A stretch of 64,000 bases of DNA, taken from NCBI GenBank assembly GCA_003991915.1, contig RQTK01000973.1, positions 25,737 to 89,736 of the forward strand, read 5' to 3'. The DNA is from Elysia chlorotica (taxonomy: Eukaryota > Mollusca > Gastropoda > Plakobranchidae). Below, in pieces: positions 50,428 through 61,965 of this stretch (within the stretch, counting starts at the first letter, position 1; each line of letters begins with the position of its first letter). A program made the position numbers and the translations under genes. The notes under the pieces are model-generated. The model searched no databases. It had not been told where the DNA came from and saw only the letters and a list, made by a program, of their open reading frames with translations.

Positions 50428-50875
50428 TTATATCTCTTTTTTGGAGAAAAAAAAATCGTGTTGTATAATCTTTTTAAATCTTTGGAATCCTACAGCTAAA
50501 ATAAAAAGGCAGCCATTCCTTTCGAAATGGCCATGCATCTTTTCGCTTTCCTGCAGGGTATTCAAATCGATGAGAAATGTCAAGACGTCGTGATTTTCCG
50601 ATTTGTCTTGGATGGATAAGCTTCTCATGTACGAATATCATATTATTTAGAGCTGATGACTTGGATGCAGAGGAGCGCAAAGAGGTCACTTTGAGGAATT
50701 AGGCATAGAAATGGTCAAGTAAAGAGATCATCAAAAACCAGGCAAAGACAAGATGAAGAGAATCGGTGCTGTTGGGAGCGTGCATTGAAAACTGAATTTG
50801 CTAAAAGAGGAGAAATTTGGAGTTAATATTTGGAAAGGGAGAAAATATGAACTAAGGTGAGAATGGGAGAGAGAC

Positions 50876-50952
50876 AAAGAGAGAGAGAGTGAAAGAGAGA
50901 GAGAGAGAGAGAGAGAGAGTGAGAGAGAGAGACAGAGAGAGAGAGAGATAGA
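50876..50952. repeat. (GA)n microsatellite
   Basis: GA tract that directly borders segment copy A; the same junction occurs at copy B (about 60060). Confidence 0.9.
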
Positions 50953-51334
50953 AAGGATGATATAAAGAAACATATTAGGCTTTATGCCTTTATTAACAAA
51001 CATATTAGTAAACCCACATTGTTGGACAAATTATTAATCCTAACGGACGTCTAAGCTCTAGAACATTACTGTTGACATCTGCTCGTACAGTTCTCCTAGC
51101 TGAAGTTAGTAGGGTCTTTATAGCTCCACTGTTTATAATAGCCTTGCCAGCGACCAAAATAAAAAGGGTCTGCCTAGGCAATCACATCACACTACGCGCT
51201 ACGTAGGTGTCTGTCCAGGATAATAATAGGGAGCAATGCCCTCACCTCTGGAAGCTTGTTTGCAGGAAATGGAAAATTTGTATACTGCAATGTATTCCTC
51301 TTCATCATCATCTTCTTCTTCTTCTATCTTCACG
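50942..51334 (+). repeat. Segmental duplication, copy A
   Basis: About 390 bp, nearly identical to 60052-60440. Shared blocks include GATAGAAAGGATGATATAAA, CCACATTGTTGGACAAATTA and GGAAGCTTGTTTGCAGGAAA. An ATG in it (51236) opens a frame with a Ser run that reads directly into the HSP90 pseudogene. Confidence 0.96.
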
Positions 51335-52152
51335 ATGTCTGAGATAAAATCGCAGACTGAGGTGGACCCAGATAAGGAGACATTTGCTGCTTCTCAGGCA
51401 GAAATTGCCTTGATTATCAACAACTTTTACAGAAATAAAGAAATCTTCCTTAGTATTACTTTTTCAAACTCTTCTGATAAGTCCCTCACAGACTCCAGCA
51501 GACTTGACAGAGGAAAACACCTTCACATCAGAATCACCCCCGACAGAGAGAACAAAAAATTAACCAGTGCAGATCGTGGAATAGGTATGTCTAAAGCAGA
51601 TCTATTCAACAACCTGAGTACAATTGCCAAGTCTGGCACCAAAGCTTTCATGGAGGCTTTTCAGGTTGGAGCTGATATCTGAATTATTTAACAATTTGGT
51701 GTTGGTTTCTACTCCGCCTAATTGTAGCTGATAGAGTTGTTATCAACTCAAAGAATAATGATGATGGACAATACACATGGGAGTTTTGCGCTGGTGGATC
51801 ATTTACTGTGGTTACCTCAATTTCTGCTCCTTTGTCAAGAGGCCCAATGATAACCCTATTTCTGAAAGAAGGCTTGCTAGTACATGTATCTTGAAGAGAA
51901 GAAAATTAAAGAAGTTATAAAAAAAAACACAGTCAGTTTATTGGCTATACAGTCAGAGTGGTGGTTGAGAAAGAAACAGACAAGGAAGTATCAGATGTTG
52001 ATAAAGTGGAAGAAGAGAAAAAGATCATGTGAATGAAGATGATAAAGAAATGAAGCCTAAGGTTGAGGATTTAGGTGAAAATGGCGTTGAATATGCGGAT
52101 AACAAAGATAAGAAGAAGAAAAACACTATCAAAGAAAATTACAATAAAGAGG
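51326..52152 (+). pseudogene. HSP90 pseudogene 1 (N-terminal half)
   Basis: Intronless copy of cytosolic HSP90 starting [20 protein letters not shown] (ATG at 51335). It includes [40 protein letters not shown] and [16 protein letters not shown]. It stops at TGA 51680-51682 where the family has Ser. About eight residues after NSSD are deleted, and there is a further TAA and a 1-nt deletion near 51720. Similarity continues in other frames through the charged linker and ends at about 52152 next to a (GA)n tract. Non-functional as a chaperone. The absence of introns suggests retrotransposition of an mRNA. Confidence 0.93.
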
Positions 52153-52157
52153 TAACA

Positions 52158-52178
52158 GCTATGTTAGAGAGAGAGAGG

Positions 52179-52212
<34 letters not shown>

Positions 52213-52232
52213 TAGATAGATAGATAGAGAGA
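52158..52232. repeat. (GA)n/(GATA)n microsatellite
   Basis: Begins exactly where HSP90 pseudogene 1 stops matching pseudogene 2. Confidence 0.9.
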
Positions 52233-53555
52233 AAGGTACTGAAGGCATGGGGGTAAGGAAGATATGATGCTTAGGGATCTGTGTGTGTGGGGGGGGGGGG
52301 GAGGGAGGGTACGGACTTGCACCAAGTTCTATTGATTAGGGACAGATAAATTCTTAGGCGCATGAATGTGCTCAATGTCTTTCCAATTTTTGTCTTGAGC
52401 GTACAATCGGGGATCTACCTGTCCATCTATAATCATTTTCTTTCCTTCATTATGGAGATTCCCTATGCAGGTTATATATCTCTTTCTGCATCTCTCTCTA
52501 TTTTTTTTTCTTTCTTCCCTTCTTTCTGCCTCTATATTTCTTTGTCTCTGTCTCCTCCACACAGCAAAACATGAACATTTCTCTGTTTTCCATGCGAAAC
52601 CAGTAGGACAATGTGCACTGACAGTGATCGAACCCACAGGGATAGTCTAGGGTGCTAAGAACGGGCCATTTATTATTTTGTAACTGACACCCGTTCAATC
52701 TTCTTCTATCCTTAGGCGTCTCGAGGTTGGATTTCTAAGAAAATCTTGTTAAAAATTTCAAGCCAAGTTGATATCTTTAAAGAATTGACTTGTGCTGTAT
52801 TGCAGTGTATTAATTCTATGTGTACAGAAAGATATCACTAATGCCATATGATAATGTAGTGTGTGCGTGTTTGTGCCAATGGTTTTGATTTCGTCCCCTG
52901 GTTTCGGTTCTATCTTCGAGAATTAATAAAGAAATCTAATTTTCTTTCATCCATTAGTTTGGTTTAGTTATGATTTACGTCTATTGCTATAATGGTTAAG
53001 ACATTATTTGAGCTAACACGCACTGAACTTTGTTTAGCCCCAGACATATCCTATTCATTAGAATCAGAGATACCTAGCTGCCGCCATCATTCCCAATGAA
53101 CGTAGACATATATATGATTATCAGTTAGGTAAGGTCCTTGTTAGTTCCAGACTAACATGCAATTAGGCTTTTACACGAAACAAGACAACTGGCTCTGATT
53201 AAGATGAGACTGTAAAGCAAACTGTACGGAAACAGGACAACAGACGGGACTAGTGATTATAAATGGATGCTAAATAACAGTATGGGCTGTAAAATTGGAG
53301 TGATTTTAACTAATAAATAGCAATTGACGAAAGACAGATGGTTGAATTAAGAACAATGACTGATGATTGAATACAAGAATTGAATGATGTGTACTAATTA
53401 CATGGAAAGTACAACAGTAACTTGTTATGAAAAGAAGAAGGGTGCGATGAAAAATTGGTGGCCAGGGTTTCGGAAGGTGGGAAATAGGGTATATTTATAG
53501 CAAAATAACTAATAATGAGGTTAACCAAGTGCAATTTTGAGATTTAAAAAAAAGA
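52233..53555. other. Upstream intergenic DNA
   Basis: A G run at 52288-52300, a CT-rich patch (52480-52560), otherwise unremarkable. No gene recognised. Confidence 0.5.
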
Positions 53556-54360
53556 GAATAGTAATTTAAAAAAAAAGTAAATGAACATTGGAGGTAAGAC
53601 GAAAATTTGTGACAAAGAGGATAGAGGATAAGACAAAATTGATTATAAAGAGGATAGAGGGTAAGACAAAAATTGATTATAAAGACGATAGAGGGCAAGA
53701 TAAGGATTGGTGAAAAAGGGGATGGAGAATAAGACGAGAATTGTTGACGAAGAGGATAGAGGGTTAGACAAGAACTGATAAAAAAGAGTTTAAAAAAATA
53801 AAGATAATAATTGGTAATATAAGATTGGTAGGATTGGGTTACAAGTTGTTATTTCAACGAAAGATTGGATCAATGAAATCATTTTTTTTAAATTGCTCAC
53901 GGAACATTCATGAAAAACGGAATGTCGAATATGAACAGGCACTGATGCTGTAGAGACGTGGGAAACAAAGGTTATTACATGTAGAGCTACTGGTTGTAGA
54001 AAAAAGGTAATGGTAGTAGAACATAATTTTAGTACTGTCTGTAAAGCAAAGTGAGTTCTTCTTGCAGAGTAAGTCATTGAAGAACAAAATCAATTTAGTA
54101 CTGCTTCTATAACGAATTGAGTTATGGTTGTAAACCTATACGAGTTTTGGTTGTAGAAAAAAAACAGCAATTGAGTGCTGGTTGCAGAACAGTTGGGTGC
54201 TGGAGTGTAAACCAGATGGAGTTAGGCTTGTAAATTGAGAAATGGTTGGAGAACCAAACCAAACGAGTACTGCATGTAGATCAATTTGAGTTCTGGTTGT
54301 AAAAGAAATAGAGTACTCATTATAGGACAAATTATGTGCCGATTGTAAAAAGATTACTGG
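53556..54360. repeat. Two degenerate minisatellites
   Basis: 53580-53790 has about six units of GAGGATAGAGGGTAAGACAA (roughly 38 bp). 53960-54360 has diverged units of GAGTTCTGGTTGTAGAA (roughly 34-40 bp). Confidence 0.75.
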
Positions 54361-54717
54361 TTGAATAGCACAATATTATTTCTAGAATCATAATATTCGA
54401 AGTATTCATCAGATTCATGGAGAGTTTTTAGATAAAATTTATTTACAAGGAGGATAAGCTGAAGAGTATAAGAACAAAGAACAAAATATTGAATAGTAAT
54501 GATACTTTAACAATTCAAAATAGATCACAAATGGGTAGGTGTGTAATAATAACATTGTAGCAGATATAGAATATAATTACGAGATTTAAAAATGCACAAA
54601 GATTTAGAAATATGAAAAATGGGTTTTTAAACGAAGTGCATTTGTTGATGAAAATGTTATAAAGCAAGCCGGCAAAACTAAAACCACCATGACAATTCAA
54701 TGTCCCCTTCACCTCTC

Positions 54718-54975
54718 CTCTTGCGAGCTAACTGGCTCAAGTGGTGGAGCGTTGGCCTCCAAATCGGAAGGACCACCTCTCGACTCCCATGATCTGTCAA
54801 AACTTTCTTTTCTTCATCCTCACCTGGTTTTGGTAGGTTTCAGTATAATGTGATCGGCTGAGACAGGAGTCAATGTCTCGTGTGTGGCAGCACATAAAGT
54901 TATCAGACGTCAGTCTTGGGGTTCGTCCACAATAAAGTCTATATAGTGCTGACGTCGGGTGTTAAGCAACACCCC
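54718..54975 (+). mobile_element. SINE family A, full length
   Basis: A box AACTGGCTCAAGTGGTGGAG, decayed B box, body GGTTTCAGTATAATGTGATC and GTGTGGCAGCACATAAAGTT, tail GTTCGTCCACAATAAAGTCT, end GTGCTGACGTCGGGTGTTAA followed by C and A runs. Confidence 0.9.
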
Positions 54976-55127
54976 CCCCCCCCCCAAAAAAAAAAACAAA
55001 AAACCCCACAAAAAACCAATAACAACAGTAAACTTGGCTCCTAGTTAATCTGTCTCAAAAACATATCACAAATTAAACTAATTTGTTTCCTTGAAACAAT
55101 GTTTATGGTCGTAAGGACAACGTTGTG

Positions 55128-55332
55128 GTAAGCTTACGACTCGGCTTAAGATATGCGAACAAGAAAGCTTACTTCGAGTCATGATCTACCGCGATATTGT
55201 ACTTACGGCCCCTAATATTATAATATAAGAAGAAGAAGGCTTACTTCGAGTTGTAAGCAACGGCGACATTGTACTTACAGCACTAGAGGTCGTACGTACA
55301 ATATCGTAGTAGCTCATAACCCGAAGTAAGCC
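55128..55332. repeat. Foldback (hairpin) element
   Basis: GGCTTACTTCGAGTTGTAAG ... ACATTGTAC (from 55238) is mirrored by GTACAATATCGTAGTAGCTC ... CGAAGTAAGCC (to 55332) as an inverted repeat with arms of about 41 bp and a short loop. A third, direct copy of the arm lies at 55168-55215. Looks like a small MITE or foldback element. Confidence 0.8.
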
Positions 55333-55970
55333 TACAGCCTCTAGTCTTGATTTATTGTTACTTGGTGTGTTTAGAATGAAAAGGGGCTAATTCCTCAAGA
55401 CAATCCTGTAAAATTAGATTTAGACGTTTGTCATTGTCGACTCGGGTGATCGCGTGTGACTTTGTGTCTTGGATTTTACATCAATGTCCTTTAATTTACT
55501 GGAACCTATACCAGGGCAGTGAGTACGGAAAGGCTTTTGAGATTTAGCTTAGATATTCTAGAGGGGGGAGGGAAAAGGCATTTACAAACTCAGTAATGAT
55601 TCATTGAAATAACGTTTTCAGTAGCTCATTCATGATCGAAAACAGGTTAGAGCGTAGAGTTAGAGTCAGAGCGAACACAGTGAACAAATTTGTATAGAAT
55701 CGGTTCGCTCTGAAACGTAAACAGAGGTGTGCATTTTGTCTACAGACAGATGGGTTTCTAGTTAATTTGTCAATTACTAGAACCTAAAAACCTAGTCGAA
55801 AAGTTCATCCGAAAAGTTCATCCGAAAAGTTCATCCGAAAAGTTGCACACATGTATGTCATCATATCAAATCACATCACGTATGACGTCTTCAGTCATCT
55901 AATGGTATATTATTTTTACCCCAGGAATTTAAATTAGTATCTGACCTCAAGCGATTGTCGTGACTGAAAT
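55333..55970. other. Upstream intergenic DNA
   Basis: No gene. TCATCCGAAAAGT is repeated three times in tandem near 55805-55845. Confidence 0.6.
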
Positions 55971-55971
55971 G

Positions 55972-56240
55972 AGTTGAGTTACGTCAGCACTGCATAGACT
56001 ATATTCAGGAGGGGCCTCAAGACAGACGTCTGACAAAGTTATTTTGTGTGCTGTCACACACGATACAGGGCGGGGAGACCTGGACTCCTGTAGTCAGTCA
56101 CATTATACTTACTCCGACCCAACCATTTACGGGGGATTTAATCGGACAAATTGATGTTTGATCAATCGTGGGATTCGAACCACGGACCTCCCGCTCTGGA
56201 TCACAACGCTCTAGCACTTGAGCCAGTTCACGGCCCGATC
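55972..56240 (-). mobile_element. SINE family A, full length
   Basis: Reverse-strand head CTGGCTCAAGTGCTAGAGCG and GTGGTTCGAATCCC, with the complete body and tail. It lies 130 bp before HSP90 pseudogene 2. Confidence 0.92.
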
Positions 56241-56365
56241 GCCGTGACATGTAATTAAGTATGCTTGTTGGGCGGAGAGTGAGAAGACTCACATGCTGAC
56301 AGAGCTGAATCCCCGCGACGCTCGCTGCCAGTCAAATCCTTAATCTAACTCGCCCAAGTGGACCA

Positions 56366-58855
56366 TCTTCACGATGTCTGAGATAAAATCGGAGACTGAG
56401 GTGGAGCCAGATAAGGAGACATTTGCTGCTTTTCAGGCAGAAATTGCCTTGATTATCAACAACTTTTACAGAAATAAAGAAATCTTCCTTAGTATTACTT
56501 TTTTCAAACTCCTCTGATAAGTCCCTCACAGACCCCAGCAGACTTGACAGAGGAAAAGACCTTCACATCAGAATCACCCCCGACAGAGAGAACAAAAAAT
56601 TAACCAGTGCAGATCGTGGAATTGGTATGTCTAAAGCAGATCTATTCAACAACCTGAGTACAATTGCCAAGTCTGGCACCAAAGCTTTCATGGAGGCTTT
56701 TCAGGTTGGAGCTGATATCTGAATGATTAAACAATTTGGTGTTGGTTTCTACTCCGCCTAATTGTAGCTGATAGAGTTGTTATCAACTCAAAGAATAATG
56801 ATGATGGACAATACACATGGGAGTTTTGCGCTGGTGGATCATTTACTGTGGCTTCCTCAATTTCTGCTCCTTTGTCAAGAGGCCCAATGATAACCCTATT
56901 TCTGAAAGAAGATTAAAGTACATGTATTTAAAAAAAAACACAGTCAGTTTATTGGCTATCCAGTCAGAGTGGTGGTTGAGAAAGAAACAGACAAGGAAGT
57001 ATCAGGTGTTGATAAAGTGGAAGAAGAGAAAAAGATCATGTGAATGAAGATGATAAAGAAATCAAGCCTAAGGTTGAGGATTTAGGTGAAAATGGCGTTG
57101 AATATGCAGATAACAAAGATAAGAAGAAGAAAAACACCATCAAAGAAAATTACAATAAAGAGGGAGAGCTGAATAAAACAAATTGCGGACCAGGAATCCT
57201 GATGATATAACAGAGGAAGAATATGCTAAATTTTACAAATCTCTTACAATAATGATTGGGACGACCACTTGGTTGTTAAGCACTTCTCAGTGGAAGGACC
57301 ATTGGTATTCAGGGCTCTCCTTTTTATACCTAAGCGTGCCCCCTATGATATGTTTGAAAACAAAAAGAAGAACAATATCAAATGATATGTCAGAAGAGTG
57401 CTGTCATGGACAACTGTAAAGAGCTCACAACTGAGTACCTGAAGGTGTTGTAAACTCAGAAGATCTGGCCTTGAACATCTCCAGAGAAACTCTGCAGGAG
57501 AGCAAGATTCTGAAGGTCATCCGTAAAAACCTTGTAAAAAAGTGCGTTGAAATCATTAAATTATTGGCAGGGACAAGGAAAATTACAAAAAGTTGTATGA
57601 GCAGTTTTTAAAGAACCTCAAGCTTGGTGTCCATGAAGACAGCACTTACAGAAAGAAGCTTGCAGACCTTCTTAGGTATTACACATCCCAGTCAGGTGAT
57701 GAAATGACTTCCCTCAAGGACTATGTTTCCAGGATGAAAAAAAAACGAGAAGACATCTACATCCCATGTGAGACTAAGGAAACTGTTCAAAACTCTGCCT
57801 TTGTGGAGTGTGTAAAGAAGAGGGGCTTCGAGATGATTTACATGATAATCATATGGATGAATACTCAGTTCAGCAGTTGAAAGAATACGAGGGAAAAACT
57901 GCGTCACAAAAGAAGGGTTGGAGCTGCATGAAGATAAAGAGGAAAAAAGAAACTGAAAGAAGCAAATGTCAATTTTGAGCGACTGTGCAAAGTCATGAAA
58001 GAGATTCTGGGAAACAAAATGGAAAAGGTTGTGATCTCCAACAGATTGGTCACCTCGCCTTGCTGCATTGTTACATCACACTATGGATGGTCAGCCAACA
58101 TGGAGAGGATAATCAAAGTTCAAGCTCTGAGGGATGCCAGCACAGTGGGCTATATGGCTGCCAAAAAGCATTTAGAAATTAACTACCTATGCGAGCACCC
58201 AATTGTTATATCCCTAAAGGAAAAGGCAGATGCATATAAGATTCACATAGCTGTAAAAGACCTCTGTCTGCCCCTCTTTAAAACGCCCCTGTTTGCCTCT
58301 GATTTCGGCCTTGAGGATCCCATCTCCCATGTTAACAGAAATCATAGGATGATCAAGCTTAACTTAGGAATTGATGTAGGTGCTAAACTGAGGACATGTC
58401 ATCTTTGGAAGGAGATGATGAAGATGGTGCTGATGCTATACTGAGGAGATGTCATCTTTGGAAGGAGATGATGGTGGTGCTGATGCTATACTGAGGACAT
58501 GTCATCTTTGGAAGGAGATGATGATGGTGCTGATGCTATACTGAGGACATGTCATCTTTGGAAGGAGATGATGATGGTGCTGATGCTATACTGAGGACAT
58601 GTCATCTTTGGAAGGAGATGAAGATGGTGCTGATGCTATACTGAGGACATGTCATCTTTGGAAGGAGATGAAGATGGTGCTGATGCTATACTGAGGACAT
58701 GTCATCTTTGGAAGGAGATGAAGATGGTGCTGATGCTATACTGAGGAGATGTCATCTTTGGAAGGAGATGAAGATGGTGCTGATGCTATACTGAGGAGAT
58801 GTCATCTTTGGAAGGAGATAAAGATGACGCATCTCAGACGGAGGAAGTCAATTAG
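56366..58855 (+). pseudogene. HSP90 pseudogene 2 (near full length)
   Basis: Intronless cytosolic HSP90 copy: ATG at 56374, terminal TAG at 58853-58855 preceded by TEEVN where functional cytosolic HSP90 ends MEEVD. It covers the N-terminal ATPase domain, charged linker, middle domain ([38 protein letters not shown]) and C-terminal domain ([32 protein letters not shown]). It has an extra T after ITFF (about 56500), TGA at 56720-56722, a 1-nt deletion near 56757 and several later frameshifts. The TGA and the deletion are shared with pseudogene 1. Dead copy. Confidence 0.95.
58388..58840. repeat. 50-bp minisatellite inside the HSP90 pseudogene
   Basis: Nine units starting at 58388, 58441, 58491, 58541, 58591, 58641, 58691, 58741 and 58791 (first spacing 53, then 50). 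Unit begins CTGAGGACATGTCATCTTTG and ends GGTGCTGATGCTATA. It is an amplified stretch of the acidic HSP90 tail ([15 protein letters not shown]). 50 is not a multiple of three, so every unit shifts the frame. Confidence 0.97.
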
Positions 58856-59840
58856 TTTCAAACAAAAAAAAGTATCACTTCACTCCCTTCAGTTTTGAAA
58901 TATTGTATCTTGGTGCAGATTGGTTTATTAGTGCATATAATTATATATGAAATGCTAGAGCTAAAGTAGTGGGTGCTGTTTTGAGAAAAAAAAATTAACA
59001 TGGCTCTATTTAATTTTAAAGTCAAGGGATAACTGGTAAGCCCATGTTGCAAACATTTTTTTATTTGTGTTTTATTATGTCATGTGTTCGTTTATTACAC
59101 AGTACAGTCTTAATTCTGTATTAGATCCTAGGCATCAAAATATGTTATGCTTGTTTCATTTTTCCATGCTCATTTCGATATTTCAAGAACAATATATGTT
59201 ATGATTTTTACAACAACAAAAAGATATGCTTCTACGGTAAACCTAGGTGACAGGGAAATAGACTGAGTTTATTTTGACTAGCTTTCCATTGTTAGTTTCC
59301 GTAATTGGTATGTCATAGATATCAGTTTGAAGAAATTTACAGAAGAAATTAACTTTAACTTGGAAGTAATAGAAATATGAAAGCATCACTCTTTAGCCTC
59401 TTATTAATTTTTAATCACATATCAATAATAATATTTACTAGCTTATCACCACAAGTAATTGAATATAAAGTGTCCACACAAAAGAAGGAAAAAAGAAAAG
59501 AGAAAAAAGGTCATACTTGAAACTATGTAGAACAAAATCATAGATACGAGGAAATGTATGTAAAAAGAAGATAGAAAAAGAGAGGGAGAGAGAGAGAGGT
59601 AGAATGTGAGAAAAAGTTGTTAGCGAAACACTGACTGTTTAGACATCCATTGAGACAAATAAGTAGACCTTATTCTAATAATTGGACTATAACAGCAACT
59701 TTATTTTATATTAATTACCTAAGATATTTATACTTAGAGCGTCAAAATAGTGCATGCGAGAGAGGCAGAAGTATAGACAGGGAGATAGAGGAAAGGGGAA
59801 GAAGAAGGTGAGCGATTTATTAGCGTAAATCAAACATACA
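58856..59840. other. Upstream intergenic DNA
   Basis: AT-rich, no gene recognised. A purine-rich patch lies at 59570-59600. Confidence 0.5.
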
Positions 59841-59849
59841 CACGGAGAG

Positions 59850-59850
59850 T

Positions 59851-59904
<54 letters not shown>

Positions 59905-59960
59905 AAGACAGACAGACAGAGACAGACAGAGCGAGAAGAGCGAGCGAACGAGCGAGCATG

Positions 59961-60040
<80 letters not shown>

Positions 60041-60060
60041 AGAGAGAGAGATAGAGAGAG
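59850..60060. repeat. (GA)n / (CAGA)n microsatellites
   Basis: GA tracts at 59852-59889 and 59964-60060 separated by GACAGACAGA and GAGCGAGC repeats. Confidence 0.95.
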
Positions 60061-60440
60061 AGATAGAAAGGATGATATAAAGAAACATATTAGGCTTTAT
60101 GCCTTTATTAACAAACATATTAGTAAACCCACATTGTTGGACAAATTATTAATCCTAACGGACGTCTAAGCTCTAGAACATTACTGTTGACATCTGCTCG
60201 TACAGTTCTCCTAGCTGAAGTTAGTAGGGTCTTTATAGCTCCACTGTTTATAATAGCCTTGCCAGCGACCAAAATAAAAAGCGTCTGGCCTAGGCAATCA
60301 CATCACACTACGTACTACGTAGGTGTCCGTCCAGGATAATAATAGGGAGCAATGCCCTCACCTCTGGAAGCTTGTTTGCAGGAAATGGAAAATTTGTATA
60401 CTGCAATGTATTCCTCTTCATCATCATCTTCTTCTTCTTC
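60052..60440 (+). repeat. Segmental duplication, copy B
   Basis: Near-identical to 50942-51334, but HSP90 sequence does not follow. Instead the short TTC run of copy A is expanded to about 180 bp. Confidence 0.96.
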
Positions 60441-60751
60441 TTCTTCTTCTTCTTCTTCTTCTTCTTCTTCTTCTTCTTCTTCTTCTTCTTCTTCTTCTTC
60501 TTCTTCTTCTTCTTCTTCTTCTTCTTCTTCTTCTTCTTCTTCTTCTTTCTTCTTCTTCTTCTTCTTCTTCTTCTTCTTCTTCTTCTTCTTCTTCTTCTTC
60601 TTCTCTCTCTCTCTCTCTCTCTCTCTCCCTTCCTCTATCCTCCCAATATCCCTCTCTCTCTGTCTCTCTGTCTCTCTGCCTGTCTCACTCTGTCTTTCTG
60701 TCTCTCCCTGTCTCTTTGTCTTTGTCTGTCTGTTTCTCTCCTTTCTTTCTC

Positions 60752-60795
<44 letters not shown>
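60426..60795. repeat. (TTC)n followed by (CT)n
   Basis: About 58 TTC units (60426-60603) with one slip, then CT tracts and CT-rich DNA to 60793. Three overlapping open frames here are repeat artefacts. Confidence 0.97.
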
Positions 60796-60796
<1 letters not shown>

Positions 60797-61419
60797 TATG
60801 ATTGTCAGAAATATAATATATACAATTATTGAAATATGATGGAAAGAACGATCAAATGTGTCAAAGAAAGATATAAGGATAGCGATGTAGATAAGGATGG
60901 AGGGAGAAAGATGGAATCAAAACGAGTAAAAATAGTCGAGCAGAAATAAAAGTACGCCAGTCTCCATGTCCTATAAAACAATGGCAATCACGTTTACTTA
61001 CGATCGCCGCTAATGCTTTTTAGACCTGGCCATAAACATGAAATGTTAAATACAAAGGATGGAAAACAATTGATCCATCAAAACGGGCAGGTTTGATTCG
61101 TATTTCTTTAGTAAATGTATCAGGCAAAAGATGTTTGTTGGTGAACTAGCTGAATTTCAGAGAAATTAATTGATACTTTGAATAAATAATCGACGAGTAT
61201 AATATAGAAAGTATCATAGGTTGAGATCAACTTCCAAAGAGTATCGGAACGGCCGGGTTATAAAAATTCAGTTTAGTGCTTTCATTATTTTTCATAAAGG
61301 TTAGCAGCCTATTTTATTTAATAGATGTTTAATGTAAGTCTCTTGCCGTATACGCACAAAATGTTAACCTACTTAATGCAACAGCAAATAGGACAAGTTA
61401 TCGACTGAAACTTGCTAAG
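60796..61419. other. Upstream intergenic DNA
   Basis: AT-rich, no gene or repeat recognised. Confidence 0.5.
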
Positions 61420-61965
61420 AGATCAGGATGGTTTTAGAAAGGCCATCTCGACCAAAGATCATATGCATGCTAAAAGTCAAGTCATAGAAAAAAAAAAGCA
61501 AATGAATAATTATACTCTCTATTGCCTTGGTTTCATTTACTACGTGATGGCGTTCGACCCCGTAACCATTTTGCCATAATTAACGCTCTGCGCAGATTCA
61601 AGATCAATGGGTGCTATATTAAAATATGGGAGAAAATAATATAAAGAGACACTGCCAGCATACACATGTAGATTACTTAGTCTGAGAAACTTTAAAAAAA
61701 ACCCTGAAAAAGTAAGGCAAGCTGATCCGATATCTTCTGAACTTTTACAGCAACCAAAAAGGAAACATTTACAAGAGTCAAACTTCCACACGGAGAGAAT
61801 ATCGATTTGCCGACGATGTTTTTCCCTCATTGCAGAGAAAGCATCAGAAATGGCTGAACACCTTAAACACCAGAGGCAAAGATGTAGAACTCAAAATCCA
61901 CAAGGAGAAAACAAAATATATGACGGAAATCAAATCAATAAACATTGTAAATGAGAAAACTGAAG
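61420..61965 (+). mobile_element. Decayed LINE fragment (RTE/jockey-like reverse transcriptase)
   Basis: In broken frames: DQDGFRKAISTKDHMHAKSQ then VIEKKKQMNN, YCLGFIYYVMAFDPV, REYRFADDVFPSLQ and DVELKIHKEKTKYM. The order (GFRKG-x-ST-D-x-H, FADD catalytic box, K-T-K-x-M) is that of LINE reverse transcriptases related to the 19300 fragment rather than to the L1-like one in intron 3. Many stops. Confidence 0.8.

Noticed and set aside
58388..58840. Possible CRISPR or regulatory array
   Set aside because: Units are contiguous and derive from HSP90 coding sequence.
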